Shown: piece by piece, positions 23,887-34,663 of the stretch | Numbering within the stretch: position 1 is the first letter of the stretch | Layout of the letters: each line of letters begins with the position of its first letter | NCBI GenBank assembly: GCA_963573315.1 | Contig: OY752140.1 | Coordinates: forward strand, 868,001-932,000 | DNA: 64,000 bases | Origin: Entomortierella parvispora | Lineage: Eukaryota; Mortierellomycota; Mortierellomycetes; Mortierellales; Mortierellaceae | Reading direction: 5' to 3' | Program-made: the position numbers and the translations under genes | The notes under the pieces: generated by a model | Databases searched by the model: none | The model's input: the letters and a program-made list of their open reading frames with translations, nothing else | Told to the model about the DNA's origin: nothing

Positions 23887-25803
23887 TTAAAAATCATAGT
23901 CGTCGATGCTGCTGTTGTCGTCATCGTCCGCTGGAGGCTTCTTGGCTGAGGACTGACCCACGACCGCCGCGACTGCTGCAGATGCGACCGATGCAGCAGC
24001 AGCGCTATAATCAAAAAAGTGCCTCCGTGTTGGATTTTCAGCCTTCACTTCCGAAAGTCGTCCATTGCCAGAATCCATTTTCCGATCAGAGACTTGCTCG
24101 GTCTCTTGGTGTCCGGATCCAAAGTATCCCATGAGGCTGGATCCTGTGTTAAAAATGGAAGTAAACGTCCCCATGATCCTCTCGGATGTGCCAGCAACGG
24201 TCGTTTGTTGTTGCTCAGGGTTCAATTGCTCAGGCTGGGGATCTGTCACTTTGTCGCCGCTGGTGGGTTCTTTGTCCTGATCTTTATTCTTCGGGGTCGA
24301 TGGCAGTACTTTGTCTGCCGGGTATTGTTGATCATGGACTTTATGAATCTCTGGTGGCGACGAGGGGTTGAATGGGTCCACTGGGTAGATGTCATCTGTT
24401 TCCGTGTGTATAGCGAGTGTGCCTTGTCCATTCGCGAAAGGGTCTGCGGTTGCAGTTGAATAGAGCCCAGGTATAGTGGATTGGCCGTCGTTTGCTGGTT
24501 TCCCGTGTTTGGAATTCGTGTCGTCTGACGAATCCACTATAGCGGCGCCATCCATCTTTGATAACGACACTGCGTCGCTTAGTATCCTTTGGGAGCTATC
24601 ACTAGCTAGATTCTCAGATGTGGCCGACACAGTAGGAGTAGATCTTGTCTTGTTGTTGATATCGAGCGTCATCATCTTTAAGTCCTGATCAAACCCATCT
24701 CCTACATAAGACGAGGCTCTTGAAGATGTCCCTGTTGCTGATGCTTTCGATATTGACTGGGGTGTTTGCAGCGATGTAGATCGAATCCAGGCATCGCCAT
24801 CATGAGCCACGGATGATTCCTCTTCTCCTGTTAGTGATTTCGGCTGGTCGTCATTGTAGAGTCGCAGCAAACCTTTTCTTTCTGCCGCCTGGATGGCCGC
24901 TCTTCGTTTGGCAAGTATGACTGCTTCTTCCTTCTCACGTAATGCCTCTTCCTGCGCTGCCAAGTCTTTTGAGATTCTCTCCTATATGGGACGGTAGCAA
25001 GATGAGGAAAAGAGAAAGGGTTAGGCTTGTCATCTCATCTCAAACCGGTGTGCACCTTTGTGGTCCGAGACGGGGTGGGTCGAATGCTCGATCTCGGGTC
25101 ACCATATCATGTTGTGCGTTACCTGTTCAGCCAATAGCGCGTCCACATCGATAACCTCTTCTCCATCGTCGCCCCAAATCATCTCTCCTTGGGTATTTTT
25201 CGGTACGTGCATCCGTTGTGGAACCGGAGCAACCTCCACTGGAGAAAAAAAATGGGCACTCTGGGCATGTGTCCCTCTTGCGTTTCCTGATACTCGACGG
25301 GGACTCTGTTCATCGCCACTATCATCATCACGGTATGGTTTAAACGACGTTCTCCTCCTCCTCCTTCCCCTCCTGTCGATGCTCTGGTTGTCATTGGCTG
25401 CTGTGAGATCGTCTGGATATCCGTCTTCATCCTCTTCCTCGGCATCGTTGTTGTCGCTGTCGTCGTCCCGGTAGGGTGCTTGGAACGGGTTAGGTTTTCG
25501 CTGGTTCTTATTCCTGCCAGAGTGCCGTGAAAACCGACCGTTGGAGAGAGAGGAGGGCCAGGCGTTTTCGAGGGGAGGGGAAGTTGATTTGGGATAGGGT
25601 GCTGACGGCCGTGCGAGTAAGGATTGCAGACGAGCCCGTGAGCCTTGCTGGGGATGTTCATTCCCTAGTCGCATGTACTCGTTGTCATCATCGCTATAGT
25701 CCTCCTGACCCGAGGAATCGTCCAAATAGAGTGACCGTGACGACAGGTTGTCGCGTGGCTTTTGAGGCAGACAAGGACAGAACAGGGAAAGTTTCCTGCC
25801 CAT
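23887..25803 (-). CDS. Putative N-acylated acidic coiled-coil protein, unknown function
   Basis: Two exons (25803-25123, 24981-23887) join in frame to 591 residues. The N-terminus MGRKLSLFCPCLPQ fits an N-myristoylation signal (Gly2, Ser6) followed by CPC for palmitoylation, so peripheral membrane attachment is likely. A disordered acidic/arginine-rich region follows, with repeated PYRDDDS motifs. A conserved-looking core, GEMIWGDDGEEVIDVDALLAEQ, runs into a helical coiled coil (AAQEEALREKEEAVILAKRR) across the intron. The C-terminal half is Ser/Thr/Pro-rich and ends in a poly-Asp DDDDNSSIDDYDF tail. I do not recognise the family. The lipid anchor plus helix recalls scaffold proteins such as LAMTOR1, but the sequence does not match it. 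Confidence 0.7.
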
Positions 25804-26226
25804 GGTTCGTGTGAGCTTGAGGGGTGGCGAGAGGGTATAAGTGCAGCGAAAAGAGGGAACTGCAGAGAGAAGACGACAGGGTGAAGGAAGAATGAAGAAA
25901 GTGAGCAGGGATGCAAAAGAAAGAAAAAAGAATGAGCACTTTGGGGGGATGATGAGCGCTTTCGCACGTTGTCAATGTTGCGGTTGGTTGGGCGCAAGTG
26001 CTTGTTTGTGCATGTCCAAACTCGCCATCCATCTCACCATCAAGATCAAACTTGCCACCCTCCGTTGTTTCCCCAACAACTCATAGCCCACGACAGGATT
26101 ACCGCGACGTCTATCCATCTACAACAAGAACTGTATGGGCGCTACTACACTCGACGCGGATTAACCGCCGTCGCGGATTGACCGCCGTGGCCATCCCTCC
26201 GTTCGCCTCACCCTCTCTCTTGCGCG
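25804..26226. other. spacer upstream of acylated-protein gene
   Basis: Pyrimidine-rich leader on the - strand (25810-25930), then unique sequence. A 17-bp imperfect tandem duplication of CGCGGATT(A/G)ACCGCCGT lies near 26156-26189, just before the 78-bp repeats. Confidence 0.4.
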
Positions 26227-26538
26227 ACGCCCACTACTCCCGCTAAGATTATCGACAATCTAGGCCTGTTCATATATTGACAGCAGATCTCCAGATCTCT
26301 CTGGGACGCCCACGACACCCGTTAAGATTGTCGACAATCTGCGCCTGTTCATGTATTGACAGCAGATTTCCAGATCTCTCTGGGACATCCACGACTCTGT
26401 TAAGATTGTCGACAATCTGCGCCTGTTCATGTATTGACAGAAGATTTCCAGATCTCTCTGGGACGTCCACGACTCTGTTAAGATTGTCGACATTCTGCGC
26501 CTGTTCATATATTGACCGCAGATCTCCAGATCTCACGC
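26227..26538. repeat. Four ~78-bp tandem repeats with internal palindrome
   Basis: Four head-to-tail copies, the last two closest to each other. Each carries the block TTAAGATTGTCGACAATCTG, whose core GATTGTCGACAATC is a perfect 14-bp palindrome in copies 2 and 3 (one change in 1 and 4). Then come CGCCTGTTCAT(A/G)TATTGAC and paired AGATCT sites. Not CRISPR: no unique spacers. It abuts a LINE remnant, so it may be element-derived or a local minisatellite. Confidence 0.85.
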
Positions 26539-26569
26539 CCAATTGTATGTAGCCACGGTGGTGCGGAAC

Positions 26570-27115
26570 AAGAGTGTGGAGTGTGGACATAGATGAACGT
26601 TGCAAACGCTCCCGGGACGCACTCACAACAGCTCCAAGAAGTGCTATGGCATTTAACGTCGCGGTTTTCTCCACAGGCACCACCTACTCCATTCCGGGCC
26701 GTGTTTCTGGGCAGGCTTCATCGAGAAAAACCCTGCTAATGGATTTCATTGTCGCGATTGTGGCCATGCCTCCACGGCAAGACATTTTAGTCCACCTCGA
26801 TAGCAAGGGCGTTGTCACTTAATTCTAAGAATCTGGTTAAGGCCAACAACAAGCAACACCTGCGGGCACATGAGCTGTTTTGGCGGCGGTGGTGGCAGAA
26901 CGCGGAGGTCAGACGGTGGTAGAATGGGTCCGTGGTCGCAATGGGAAGCTGAGGAACGAATTTGCGGACAAAGTTACTACGGAGGCTGTCGAGCAGGATG
27001 CACCACCTTGGCAAGCGGATTTCAGCATTCGACAGGACATTACTTTTACAGCATCTTGCCATGGACAGCGACTAGAGACCGACCTGTGACAACTCCTCAA
27101 ATAACAGACGTGTAA
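26570..27115 (+). pseudogene. Decayed LINE RNase H domain
   Basis: Fragments in different + frames read as a retrotransposon RNase H: ASSRKTLLMDFIVAIVAMPP followed by QDILVHLDSKGVV (the A/STRAEL...DS segment), then KANNKQHLRAHELFWRRWW in another frame, then VVEWVRGRNGKLRNEFADKV (the W-V-R-G-H-x-G-N-E-x-A-D segment). Internal stops (near 26820) and at least one frameshift break it, and no intact reverse transcriptase is beside it. Fragments of this kind fit Tad/L1-type LINEs of fungi. Confidence 0.75.
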
Positions 27116-27429
27116 CTACAGGAATCGTCTTCTCTTGAAGAATATCTTTTATGAGTCTGCTACCCTTTTCTGTAACGCATTAAGGATGAGGGCAATCAAA
27201 GGGTGGAGCGAAAGGGAAGGTGAAACATTGAAGAAGTGGAGAACTGCCGTGTTAAAGATGGTAACAGTCAATGGGTGGAGGGAAAGAAAAAATGAATCCT
27301 TGAAGAGGTGGAGGACTGCCATCGAACAATAAAATATTTCAATAAAATGATGGCATTGTTCGCTCTTTATCGAGGCTGCTTCCCTCCGTATTGGGCCTTG
27401 GCTACTTGCACCATATATCGTGCTCAACA
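27116..27429 (+). other. possible LINE tail with degenerate ~66-bp duplication
   Basis: A + frame (27135-27332) codes two related units, GWSEREGETLKKWRTA and GWRERKNESLKRWRTA. It may be the end of the retroelement remnant or unrelated. No other gene seen before the CENP-X stop. Confidence 0.35.
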
Positions 27430-28102
27430 TTAAAAATCCATTAGAAGCTGTGGGGTAATCGCCTCCAAGGAATCAAGCTCAATAAGAGTCTCGTCATCTT
27501 TCAGGTCCTCGTCTTCTTGTTCCCGTTGGTACGCCGCTGTCCTGTGAAGAGCCTCGATCGTGAAGAGGCGCAAGAACTCGGCCGAGAGTTCCATGGCATC
27601 CTTTTGAGCTATCAGGCAAACGGGAATGAATGAGACTCTCTTCCACTTTTTTTTCCCAAATGAGGCTATCACGAAGAATCTAGGCAACGCCAGTTCAAGC
27701 CTGTTGTACCTTTGATTCCTGGGTCGGTCCAAACACCTTTGAAAATGGCCTGTATCGTCTCCTACAATCGCCAGAGACTATGTCAGTAAGGCGCAGCGTT
27801 GACTTTGTATCCACCACTACCAACAATGATTACGGAATACAGATAGACAGATGACGTACAGGTCGGAAGCCAGGTTGGTTACTTTCTTCGTCGTCGTCGT
27901 CATCCTCGTTTTGAGCGTGTCGCGTCGACGTAGCGCCATCGCCTGCTTGGCGTTCTTGCTGTGCTTGAATCCTTCTGCGACGCAGATCTTCTTCCAATTC
28001 CGCCTCAAGTTCGTCGTCCAGGTCCTGTGCTGGACGCTTCTCTCTCCGCCTTTGTCTACGTTCCTGTTCACTAAAGCCGTCGAAGTCTTCGTCGTCTTCC
28101 AT
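27430..28102 (-). CDS. CENPX: CENP-X / MHF2 histone-fold protein
   Basis: Histone-fold partner of CENP-S (MHF1), acting at kinetochores and with FANCM at stalled forks. Exons 28102-27860, 27761-27710 and 27608-27430 join to 157 residues. The first exon codes an acidic/arginine-rich tail (MEDDEDFDGFSEQERRQRRR) not found in the ~80-residue vertebrate protein. The histone fold spans all three exons: ETIQAIFKGVW, then KDAMELSAEFLRLFTIEALH, ending LIELDSLEAITPQLLMDF, which matches the human ending LEKVLPQLLLDF. Short exons and acidic N-terminus make it easy to miss. Confidence 0.88.
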
Positions 28103-28291
28103 GTCGATGTTTGACGTAAAGATGCAATGCCATTTGGAACAAAACCCAAGGTTCATGCACCACGCACGTGACATGTATGAGGCCAAAATTAGTGGCGTCT
28201 GCACACATTGACTTCCTTGCAACTGCAAGGTCCATTTTTTTTTTTTTTTTGGCTATGTTTTTTACTCAATATTTACAATAAACAGACAGGG

Positions 28292-29693
28292 CTAGGCGTG
28301 CTTATCTCGATGCGAATGAGAGCTCTTGCCATTAGCTTTGGCCAACATTCGGCGACGAATCTCCTTTTCCCGTTTCTCCTTTAGTTTCTTCCAGAGCTGC
28401 CGCTTTTGCTTCGAGACATGGTTGACGGAATCCCGGCTCTGGCTTAGTAACTCGATATATTGATTGCTGCAATTAATGTTGTCCTAAGACGGAAGAAAGC
28501 AAATGCAAAATGTGAGTGAAAAGGTGCCGGTCAAATGAACAACTAGAAGATGATCGAAGCGCGTCCTCACCATAAGTAATGACAGGGTCTTTTGAACTTC
28601 CTCCTGGTCTTCGCCTCGCTTCTTCCACTCCTTGTTTCCAGCAATGAACTCTTCTTGATCTGGCATACCCATGAACGCCGTGGAGCATCCCTCTCCGAGC
28701 CCATAGCCCAACTCAGGATAAAGGGGATCGTCGCCCTGAAGAATGAGTGCCACCCGGCTCATAATCTTGTTGACTGTCTTTTCCCGCTCGATCATCGCCA
28801 TTGCATGCACAGCCATGATCTGCAACTGCGGACTCTGGAAGAGCTTCCGAAGCTGAGGCCTCTGCAAGATATCGGTTGAAGTTTCGAGCGGGGATAAGAG
28901 CTCATTGATCTTGATTTCAGCGTACGGATCATCGTCCGAGAACTCTTCTCCTGCATCCTCTCCCGCGACTGTTCCTGCACGTGAGCGATGTCCATAGACC
29001 TGGATAACCTCCTGCTTTTGTGACAATGTTTCTGGTCGAGATGATTTTGTGTTTGAAAACCCAACGATAGTAGGCTTTGAATGAGATCGGAGGCCATCCT
29101 CTACATCGATTTCCATGGACGTCACGCCATCGCCCTCGTCCACGATCGTCGTGGTTTCCGCAAGAATGAGTCGACAACCTCCTGTAACCGGGTTCGCTCT
29201 TCGCTTTAGCTTGTTGCCTCGATTATGGGGCACAAATCCTATCTCCTCCTCTTCAGAGGTATCGTCGTCAACTTTTCTCGCCACTAGCATTGCAACAAAG
29301 CAAACAGGTCTGTGATTAGACAACGCATTCAACATTGTGCAACAAAAAAAAAATAAAACAAATAGGCGAATCGGGTCTCCAACATACTAGCTGTGGGCGC
29401 TGCCATAGGTGAATCTGGGTACTGAAACATTCTACAAGAAGAAAGAAACACAAGCTGATGAGTTGCTGACACGAGAATAAAACAGTGTCGCTAAGGCAGG
29501 TCCACAGTGAGGGGGTCATTGTTTGCTACCTTTTGCCGTGCTTGAGGGCCATCAAATGCTCTGCATCCACTGTGATGGACTGGTCATGCATCGAACGTAT
29601 ATTTGCTATTGATAAAAAAGGTGGATGGTTTTGAGAAAGAACGCAATGACGGTGCAAGTTGCAGGTATTGAAGTTGTGCTGTTCACTAAGCAT
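28292..29693 (-). CDS. RXT2: RXT2-like subunit of Rpd3L histone deacetylase
   Basis: Predicted structural subunit of the Rpd3L/Sin3 deacetylase complex. In-frame chain: 29693-29687, 29605-29530, 29431-29388, 29283-28571 and 28483-28292 (343 residues from the first ATG of the chain). The signature is an acidic lead (DDDTSEEEEIGFVPH) directly followed by NRGNKLKRRA, then helical ELLSPLETSTDILQRPQLRK and MIEREKTVNKIMSRVALILQ, as in Rxt2 N-terminal domains. The C-terminus is a basic coiled helix. An exon-like stretch upstream (to about 29755) stays in frame but has no ATG, so the true start is not certain. Confidence 0.65.
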
Positions 29694-30025
29694 CAGGTTG
29701 GCGCGCAAGAGGTCAATTCGATGAACGACTCGTCCTGCAGACGTCTTTACAACCTGTAAAGTCTAGCCGGAGGGAGCAAGTGTATGCAATGGAACTTACT
29801 CGATGGGGTTGACTGAGGACGAAGTGCAAGGGAATGAAAATGACGAAAAGGAAATGGACGGCGGGGCGAGCGGAACACTGAGAGAAGACCAGACATGCAA
29901 GCGAGCAGAGAAAAGGAACACCTGCGCGGGCAGAGAGACTGTTAAGGGTACAGAGCCGCCCGCAGCCACCTCCCCTCCCCAATAAAGGGCTCCCCGTTCT
30001 GTCACTTGAACGACCTTTTTCGAAA
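29694..30025. promoter_or_regulatory. divergent promoter RXT2 / eS26
   Basis: This 332-bp interval lies between divergent genes. It likely contains RXT2 leader sequence with a GTAAGT donor near 29808-29813 on the - strand. A TCACGTGA E-box lies just beyond it at 30054-30061, inside the proposed first eS26 intron. Confidence 0.4.
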
Positions 30026-31383
30026 ATGGTACAGAGTTGGCTGCAAAAGCACGTCACGTGAAATCAGGACTTATCAGCGCCGCAACCATCCGAGCCCTTG
30101 CGACGGGCGCTGGCACATCCATCCATGTGGAGACACCATGCTGCACCATCCATCTGTCAATCTTTCCATTGCTCCAGCAGTCATCACGACTCGGCATTTT
30201 CAGCGGTTCCACAATGGCCTCCGAACGATCGATGAGGACCATTGACCCACATCATGACTTTTCGACTTCGATGACCCACCTCAAATTCTGCTTTCTCACC
30301 TGCCGCAGTTTTGGACACGGGATCATCTGTGCTGTCGTCAACGGCCAGATCGCTGGCGATTAGCAATGCAGATGCTGCTCTTTAACAGTACGGCTGGAAT
30401 CAGGATGTAAACCCCCCAGGAACCATCATAAATGCGATCCATCTGGCAAGGCAACAAAGGAGTTACTTTTTAGCTTTCATATCGGACAACAATACCAAAC
30501 AGAGTGCGATACCACCGTTCCGACTGAATCACAATCACGCACGACAACTTCAGGAATCAATCACAGGAAGAAAAAAACTCAATCCATCAACAGAATACTC
30601 ACCTTTTATCGTCGTCTTTTCAACAAACAGACCTTCAAGAGAAGAAATCACGGACGCAACAAGAACGGTCGTGGCCACGTCAAGCCCGTCCGCTGCTCCA
30701 ACTGCTCCCGCTGCGTCCCCAAGGACAAGGCTGTCAAGCGTTACACTGTCCGCCCCATGGTTGAGTTGGCTGCTGTCCGTGATATCACTGAGGCTCTTGT
30801 CTACAAGGGTAAGATTCAGGAAATTGCCTTTCTGTTCAAAGGATTCGACAATAATATGAGGATCCCATCCCCTACCTCCGGATTCGTGGAAAGGACTGGA
30901 ACAACTCTGCCTTGTATACAACATGGCCTCACTCAATGGATACAAGAATGACCTGCGCTGGACACCTATTCTTTTTACTGCGACATTGACGAACTACGAC
31001 TGCAATTGATGGCAACAACAGAGATTCATCGGTGCTCGTTGATATAACCCATGGAAACTAATATCCAGTTTATTTTTGATTTGTTCAGAGTACACCCTCC
31101 CCAAGTTCTACATCAAGATCCACTACTGTATCTCCTGCGCCGTTCACGCCCACATCGTTCGTGTCCGCTCCCGCGTTGGTCGTCGCTCCCGTGCTCCCCC
31201 ACCACGCTTCCGTTTCAAGGTATGATCAATGAACAGAATTGTTTTTGTGCTGAAACTAATGACACTTTGATACCATACACGAGAACCGAATTTCATGACT
31301 AACAATTGTCCCTCCTTCTGTGATTCTCTTGTTTCTAGGATGGCAAGAAGGTTGCTCCCCCTCAGGCTGCCAAGCCTCTGTAA
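30026..31383 (+). CDS. RPS26: 40S ribosomal protein eS26
   Basis: Small-subunit protein at the mRNA exit channel. Exons 30631-30808, 31089-31219 and 31339-31383 are secure: [20 protein letters not shown], then the zinc-binding [69 protein letters not shown]. The initiator must come from a one-codon first exon, because an acceptor AG directly precedes ACC (Thr2). The only upstream ATG directly followed by GT is at 30026-30028 (GTACAG donor, ~600-nt intron). This gives 118 residues, the normal size, but the donor is weak. AATAAA near 31430. Confidence 0.9.
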
Positions 31384-31778
31384 AGTGCTTGCCCGTTCCT
31401 GACAGGCCCCACTTGCGGAAATCCATCCTTAATAAAACATTGCAAAAAAAACCAAAGATCTCCACTGTCTTTTACCATACTCGGCTCTTTTGTTTTTAGT
31501 GGCCTCTGTCCTTCATCAGACATGCGGAGGAAAATATAGCAGTGAATACCAAGGGCGAAGGTGGTCCGTGTACAGACAAAGCCGACAGAAAGGAGCATTT
31601 GGCCTCAGCGCCAAGACTGCCACGACATGCCTCAGTCAAGTCACAAGCCACTGACTGCTCTGGTCACTTTTCAGCTTTGCCCACCGCGACCGCCATTTCG
31701 TCGCTTCATTCTTCTCTTCCAACCCGAAATCCTTTGTCTTGGCGAACTTCATTTCTATCCTTCAACTCCCAAACGCGC
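31384..31778. other. spacer eS26 - membrane/RGG gene
   Basis: This 395-bp spacer holds the eS26 polyadenylation signal and the next leader. The downstream frame stays open back to 31542 but without an ATG. Confidence 0.4.
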
Positions 31779-34064
31779 ATGCTCCCAACAGCCAGTACAG
31801 ACAAGTATAGAGAATGGATCGCACAGATTGGCTCAGGTCTGGAGCAGCTCTGGGAGGCTCTCCTTCATAGCTACGACTCGGCCAGCTACAGGTCTATGTT
31901 GGAACTGGGTCTCCAATGCCTGATCCTCCGCGGCATCTTCACTGTCCTCCCTTATCTGGCGCCCTCGTCCTTCAACTCTTCCTTGACCTGCTTCTTCTAC
32001 CCAACTCTTTTTCTATACCGATATCTCAATCCGGATCCATGGGACCGACTCTTCATGAGTACCCTTCGAGCACTTGGATGTGCCGACCGTACAGATATTG
32101 TCGCCAAACCAAGCCCTAACTACTACGAACAACTGGCACGATATATACGAAGAGCCGCTAAAGCGTTCGTTGGAGTCGGCACGCTCCAACATCTTGTAGG
32201 CCGATCCGGGTTCTTCTTTTGGCCAAGTATTATTCTGGGACTGATCGCCACTCAGCAATATCTAAAATACAAAGGCATCAAGAAGCCCGGATGGATGTTG
32301 TTCTGGGCCGTGCTGTTCGTGGGGCCGCGCTGGCCTGTGTGGGGGGTTCGGACTTTTGTCCTGCAGCAAATGCTCATGTACGAGCTCCTGCAGCCGTACC
32401 TCATCCGCGTCGAATTCAAGCCCTGGGAGGAGCGCGCATGGCTCTCCGAACACGCTCTCGAACTTCAAGGGTTCGCCCTGGGCGCCTATTTCCTTTGCAA
32501 TCTCCCGTTCGTAGGACCTGCTTTTACCCCTGTCTTGTTCCCGGCTGTAGCTTTTCTCCTGACCCGGTCCTGTGGTTCGATGAGAAACAGCAGCAATGGA
32601 ATCTCTGGCGATCTGCTGGAAAGACTGTGTCCAGGATCAAAAACGATCGCGCTAGGACAGAGCAAATCCGTGAATGGAGATTGGGACCAGATGAGCGTTG
32701 CAACTCTTGTGCGAGATGACGAAACCAAGGCATCTAGACCCTCGACGCGCCACAAATCAAAAAGCCATTACACGATCCATGAAGGAGTTCATGGTACAGT
32801 TTCGACGGCAGAGGCGATGGAAGATAAGGATAGGACGCACCATCGACGAGGAACCATGCATCGGGAAGCTGAAAAACTAGCCCACGGACAAGCGCAGCGC
32901 CTTCGACGACGCCGTGTGGAACCGCCTTCATTGTCATCAGCGACATCACACCCAACACCCCAAGGTTTTTCTACCCACACGCTTGTGGTCCCGGGTGGAT
33001 TCCCAACTGACACCTCATCAGCGCAGTCATTCTCAAGCGGCAGCAAGACCAGTTCAGGGGATTCCAAATCCAAAAGGAGGCAGCAAACCAAGGGCGATGC
33101 TACTCGAGAGGACTACACGAAATACAACTTTAGCGACCGAAAGACGGACGAGTCTGTGCCGTCGGCTCCTCCGCAACCTACAGGGGCAGAAGACGATTGG
33201 CAGCACGATGAAGATGAAGACAAATTGTTCAGGGAACTCGGAGATCCTCAACAAGATTCACTTTCAGATGCTCGGGAAACGAGAGAACGAGCGCTACGAG
33301 AAGCAAAAGAGCAAAGAATGCTAGCAAAACAACAAAGGATACTCGCACTGGAGCAACGACGAACAGCTAGCAAGGAGCGCGCTCAAGCAATCAAGGATAA
33401 GCAACAGGAATACCCACAGCAAAGATCAATAAGCGGATCAAGTACATCAGGGTCAGACACATCGGACAGCACAAGGTCCACACTGCAGGAAGAAGAGGAA
33501 GAGGAAAACGAGCTCTTGGAACAGGAAGAAGATGATGATGAAGAGGGCAACGAGTATGATATCGATGAAACGATTGATGATTCATACACGATGTCTTCGA
33601 GCTCAAGAGGAGGATTCGGATCCAGAGGCGGAAGAGGCTGGGATCGCGGGCGAGGACGTGGCTCGACACGCGGCTGGACACGCGGAGGACGCGGAGGACG
33701 CGGTAGTCGGGGGGATGCAAGAGGGGGAGGACGTGGATTATTCCGAGGTCACGGCAACCCCAGCGACCAAAGTCTTACCACAGAGAATACTGAGAGACCA
33801 TCCAGGAGCGCTCCAAGAGCTGATTCTGAAGGCGGCGACTCTGGGGGCTTCAGTAGGATTTCGGCCATCACAGATTCGATATCCAAGAACCTTAGCAATC
33901 TTGGCGTTGACATTCAATTCACCCACACAGTTGACGACACGATTAATAGATGGGTCAAGAGATGGGAAAATCCTGATGTACCTGGATCGTACTTGTTGGA
34001 GATAAACTCTCTCAAGGACCTATTCTCAAACAAAGACAACGACAAGTCAAGGAAGAAAAAATAA
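31779..34064 (+). CDS. Multi-pass membrane protein with RGG-rich C-terminus
   Basis: Single exon, 761 residues from the first ATG (MLPTASTDKYREW). The N-terminal ~270 residues hold several hydrophobic segments (LQCLILRGIFTVLPYL, FFYPTLFLYRYL, FFFWPSIILGLIATQQYL, GWMLFWAVLFVGPRWPVWGV and FLCNLPFVGPAFTPVLFPAV). The last hairpin resembles EI24/Lds/Rrt8-like fungal membrane proteins; that assignment is weak. The rest is cytosolic and disordered: Ser/Thr, a charged coiled coil (REAKEQRMLAKQQRILALEQ), an acidic run (EEEEEENELLEQEEDDDEE), then a classic RGG box (GGFGSRGGRGWDRGRGRG, 33600-33760). The pairing of a polytopic membrane domain with an RGG box is unusual. No stop or frameshift interrupts the frame. 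Confidence 0.75.
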   Translation: MLPTASTDKYREWIAQIGSGLEQLWEALLHSYDSASYRSMLELGLQCLILRGIFTVLPYLAPSSFNSSLTCFFYPTLFLYRYLNPDPWDRLFMSTLRALGCADRTDIVAKPSPNYYEQLARYIRRAAKAFVGVGTLQHLVGRSGFFFWPSIILGLIATQQYLKYKGIKKPGWMLFWAVLFVGPRWPVWGVRTFVLQQMLMYELLQPYLIRVEFKPWEERAWLSEHALELQGFALGAYFLCNLPFVGPAFTPVLFPAVAFLLTRSCGSMRNSSNGISGDLLERLCPGSKTIALGQSKSVNGDWDQMSVATLVRDDETKASRPSTRHKSKSHYTIHEGVHGTVSTAEAMEDKDRTHHRRGTMHREAEKLAHGQAQRLRRRRVEPPSLSSATSHPTPQGFSTHTLVVPGGFPTDTSSAQSFSSGSKTSSGDSKSKRRQQTKGDATREDYTKYNFSDRKTDESVPSAPPQPTGAEDDWQHDEDEDKLFRELGDPQQDSLSDARETRERALREAKEQRMLAKQQRILALEQRRTASKERAQAIKDKQQEYPQQRSISGSSTSGSDTSDSTRSTLQEEEEEENELLEQEEDDDEEGNEYDIDETIDDSYTMSSSSRGGFGSRGGRGWDRGRGRGSTRGWTRGGRGGRGSRGDARGGGRGLFRGHGNPSDQSLTTENTERPSRSAPRADSEGGDSGGFSRISAITDSISKNLSNLGVDIQFTHTVDDTINRWVKRWENPDVPGSYLLEINSLKDLFSNKDNDKSRKKK

Positions 34065-34663
34065 AAAATCATGAACGAGGAAGTCACGTGGAAGCTGCAT
34101 GTCCTCGAGGCTTGAGATCCTCATGCATGTCTCTTTCCATTATTTTCACATTCGTGCGTGGCGATCCTCTCGGGGGTGGCCACTGGGTTGTTTCCCCCTA
34201 CGAGTCTCCTCCACTCCCAACTGGCAACGCCTCTTTCTTAAAAAGGGAGTGTAACTGGGCCGGAATACAAACTGGAGCGGGACGATGAAGGGTCTCTAAG
34301 GAGAGTGGAAACAAGTATAGCACGATAGAGCAAAGAAATTGTCCCAAACTGAGGACGAGCGATGGATAGTTGTGCAGACGTGCGGACCAGTCTTCATCCA
34401 AGAGAGAAAGACTGCATGGCAAGCGCTGTTCTTTGATCCCATCTGACATTATTTATCCTTTGATAATGAACAACGTGCAGAATAATACTTATTATTCATA
34501 AAAAAAAAGGGTCAAACATCTGACCAACGTGGTCCATGCACTTTCACATTCTTCATGAACTGCTGACCTGCACCCCATTAAAAAAGAAAAAAGCGCGCGG
34601 CCCATTCTTGAAAGGAGTGTAATCCCCACGCCAACTTCTTACCGCAACCCTCATCGCCCGGAC
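34065..34663. other. spacer before hydrolase gene
   Basis: 600 bp with TCACGTGG at 34084-34091 and a short A run near 34500. No gene seen. Confidence 0.4.

Noticed and set aside
26227-26538. Possible CRISPR-like array
   Set aside because: Whole ~78-bp units repeat with no unique spacers; eukaryotic context.
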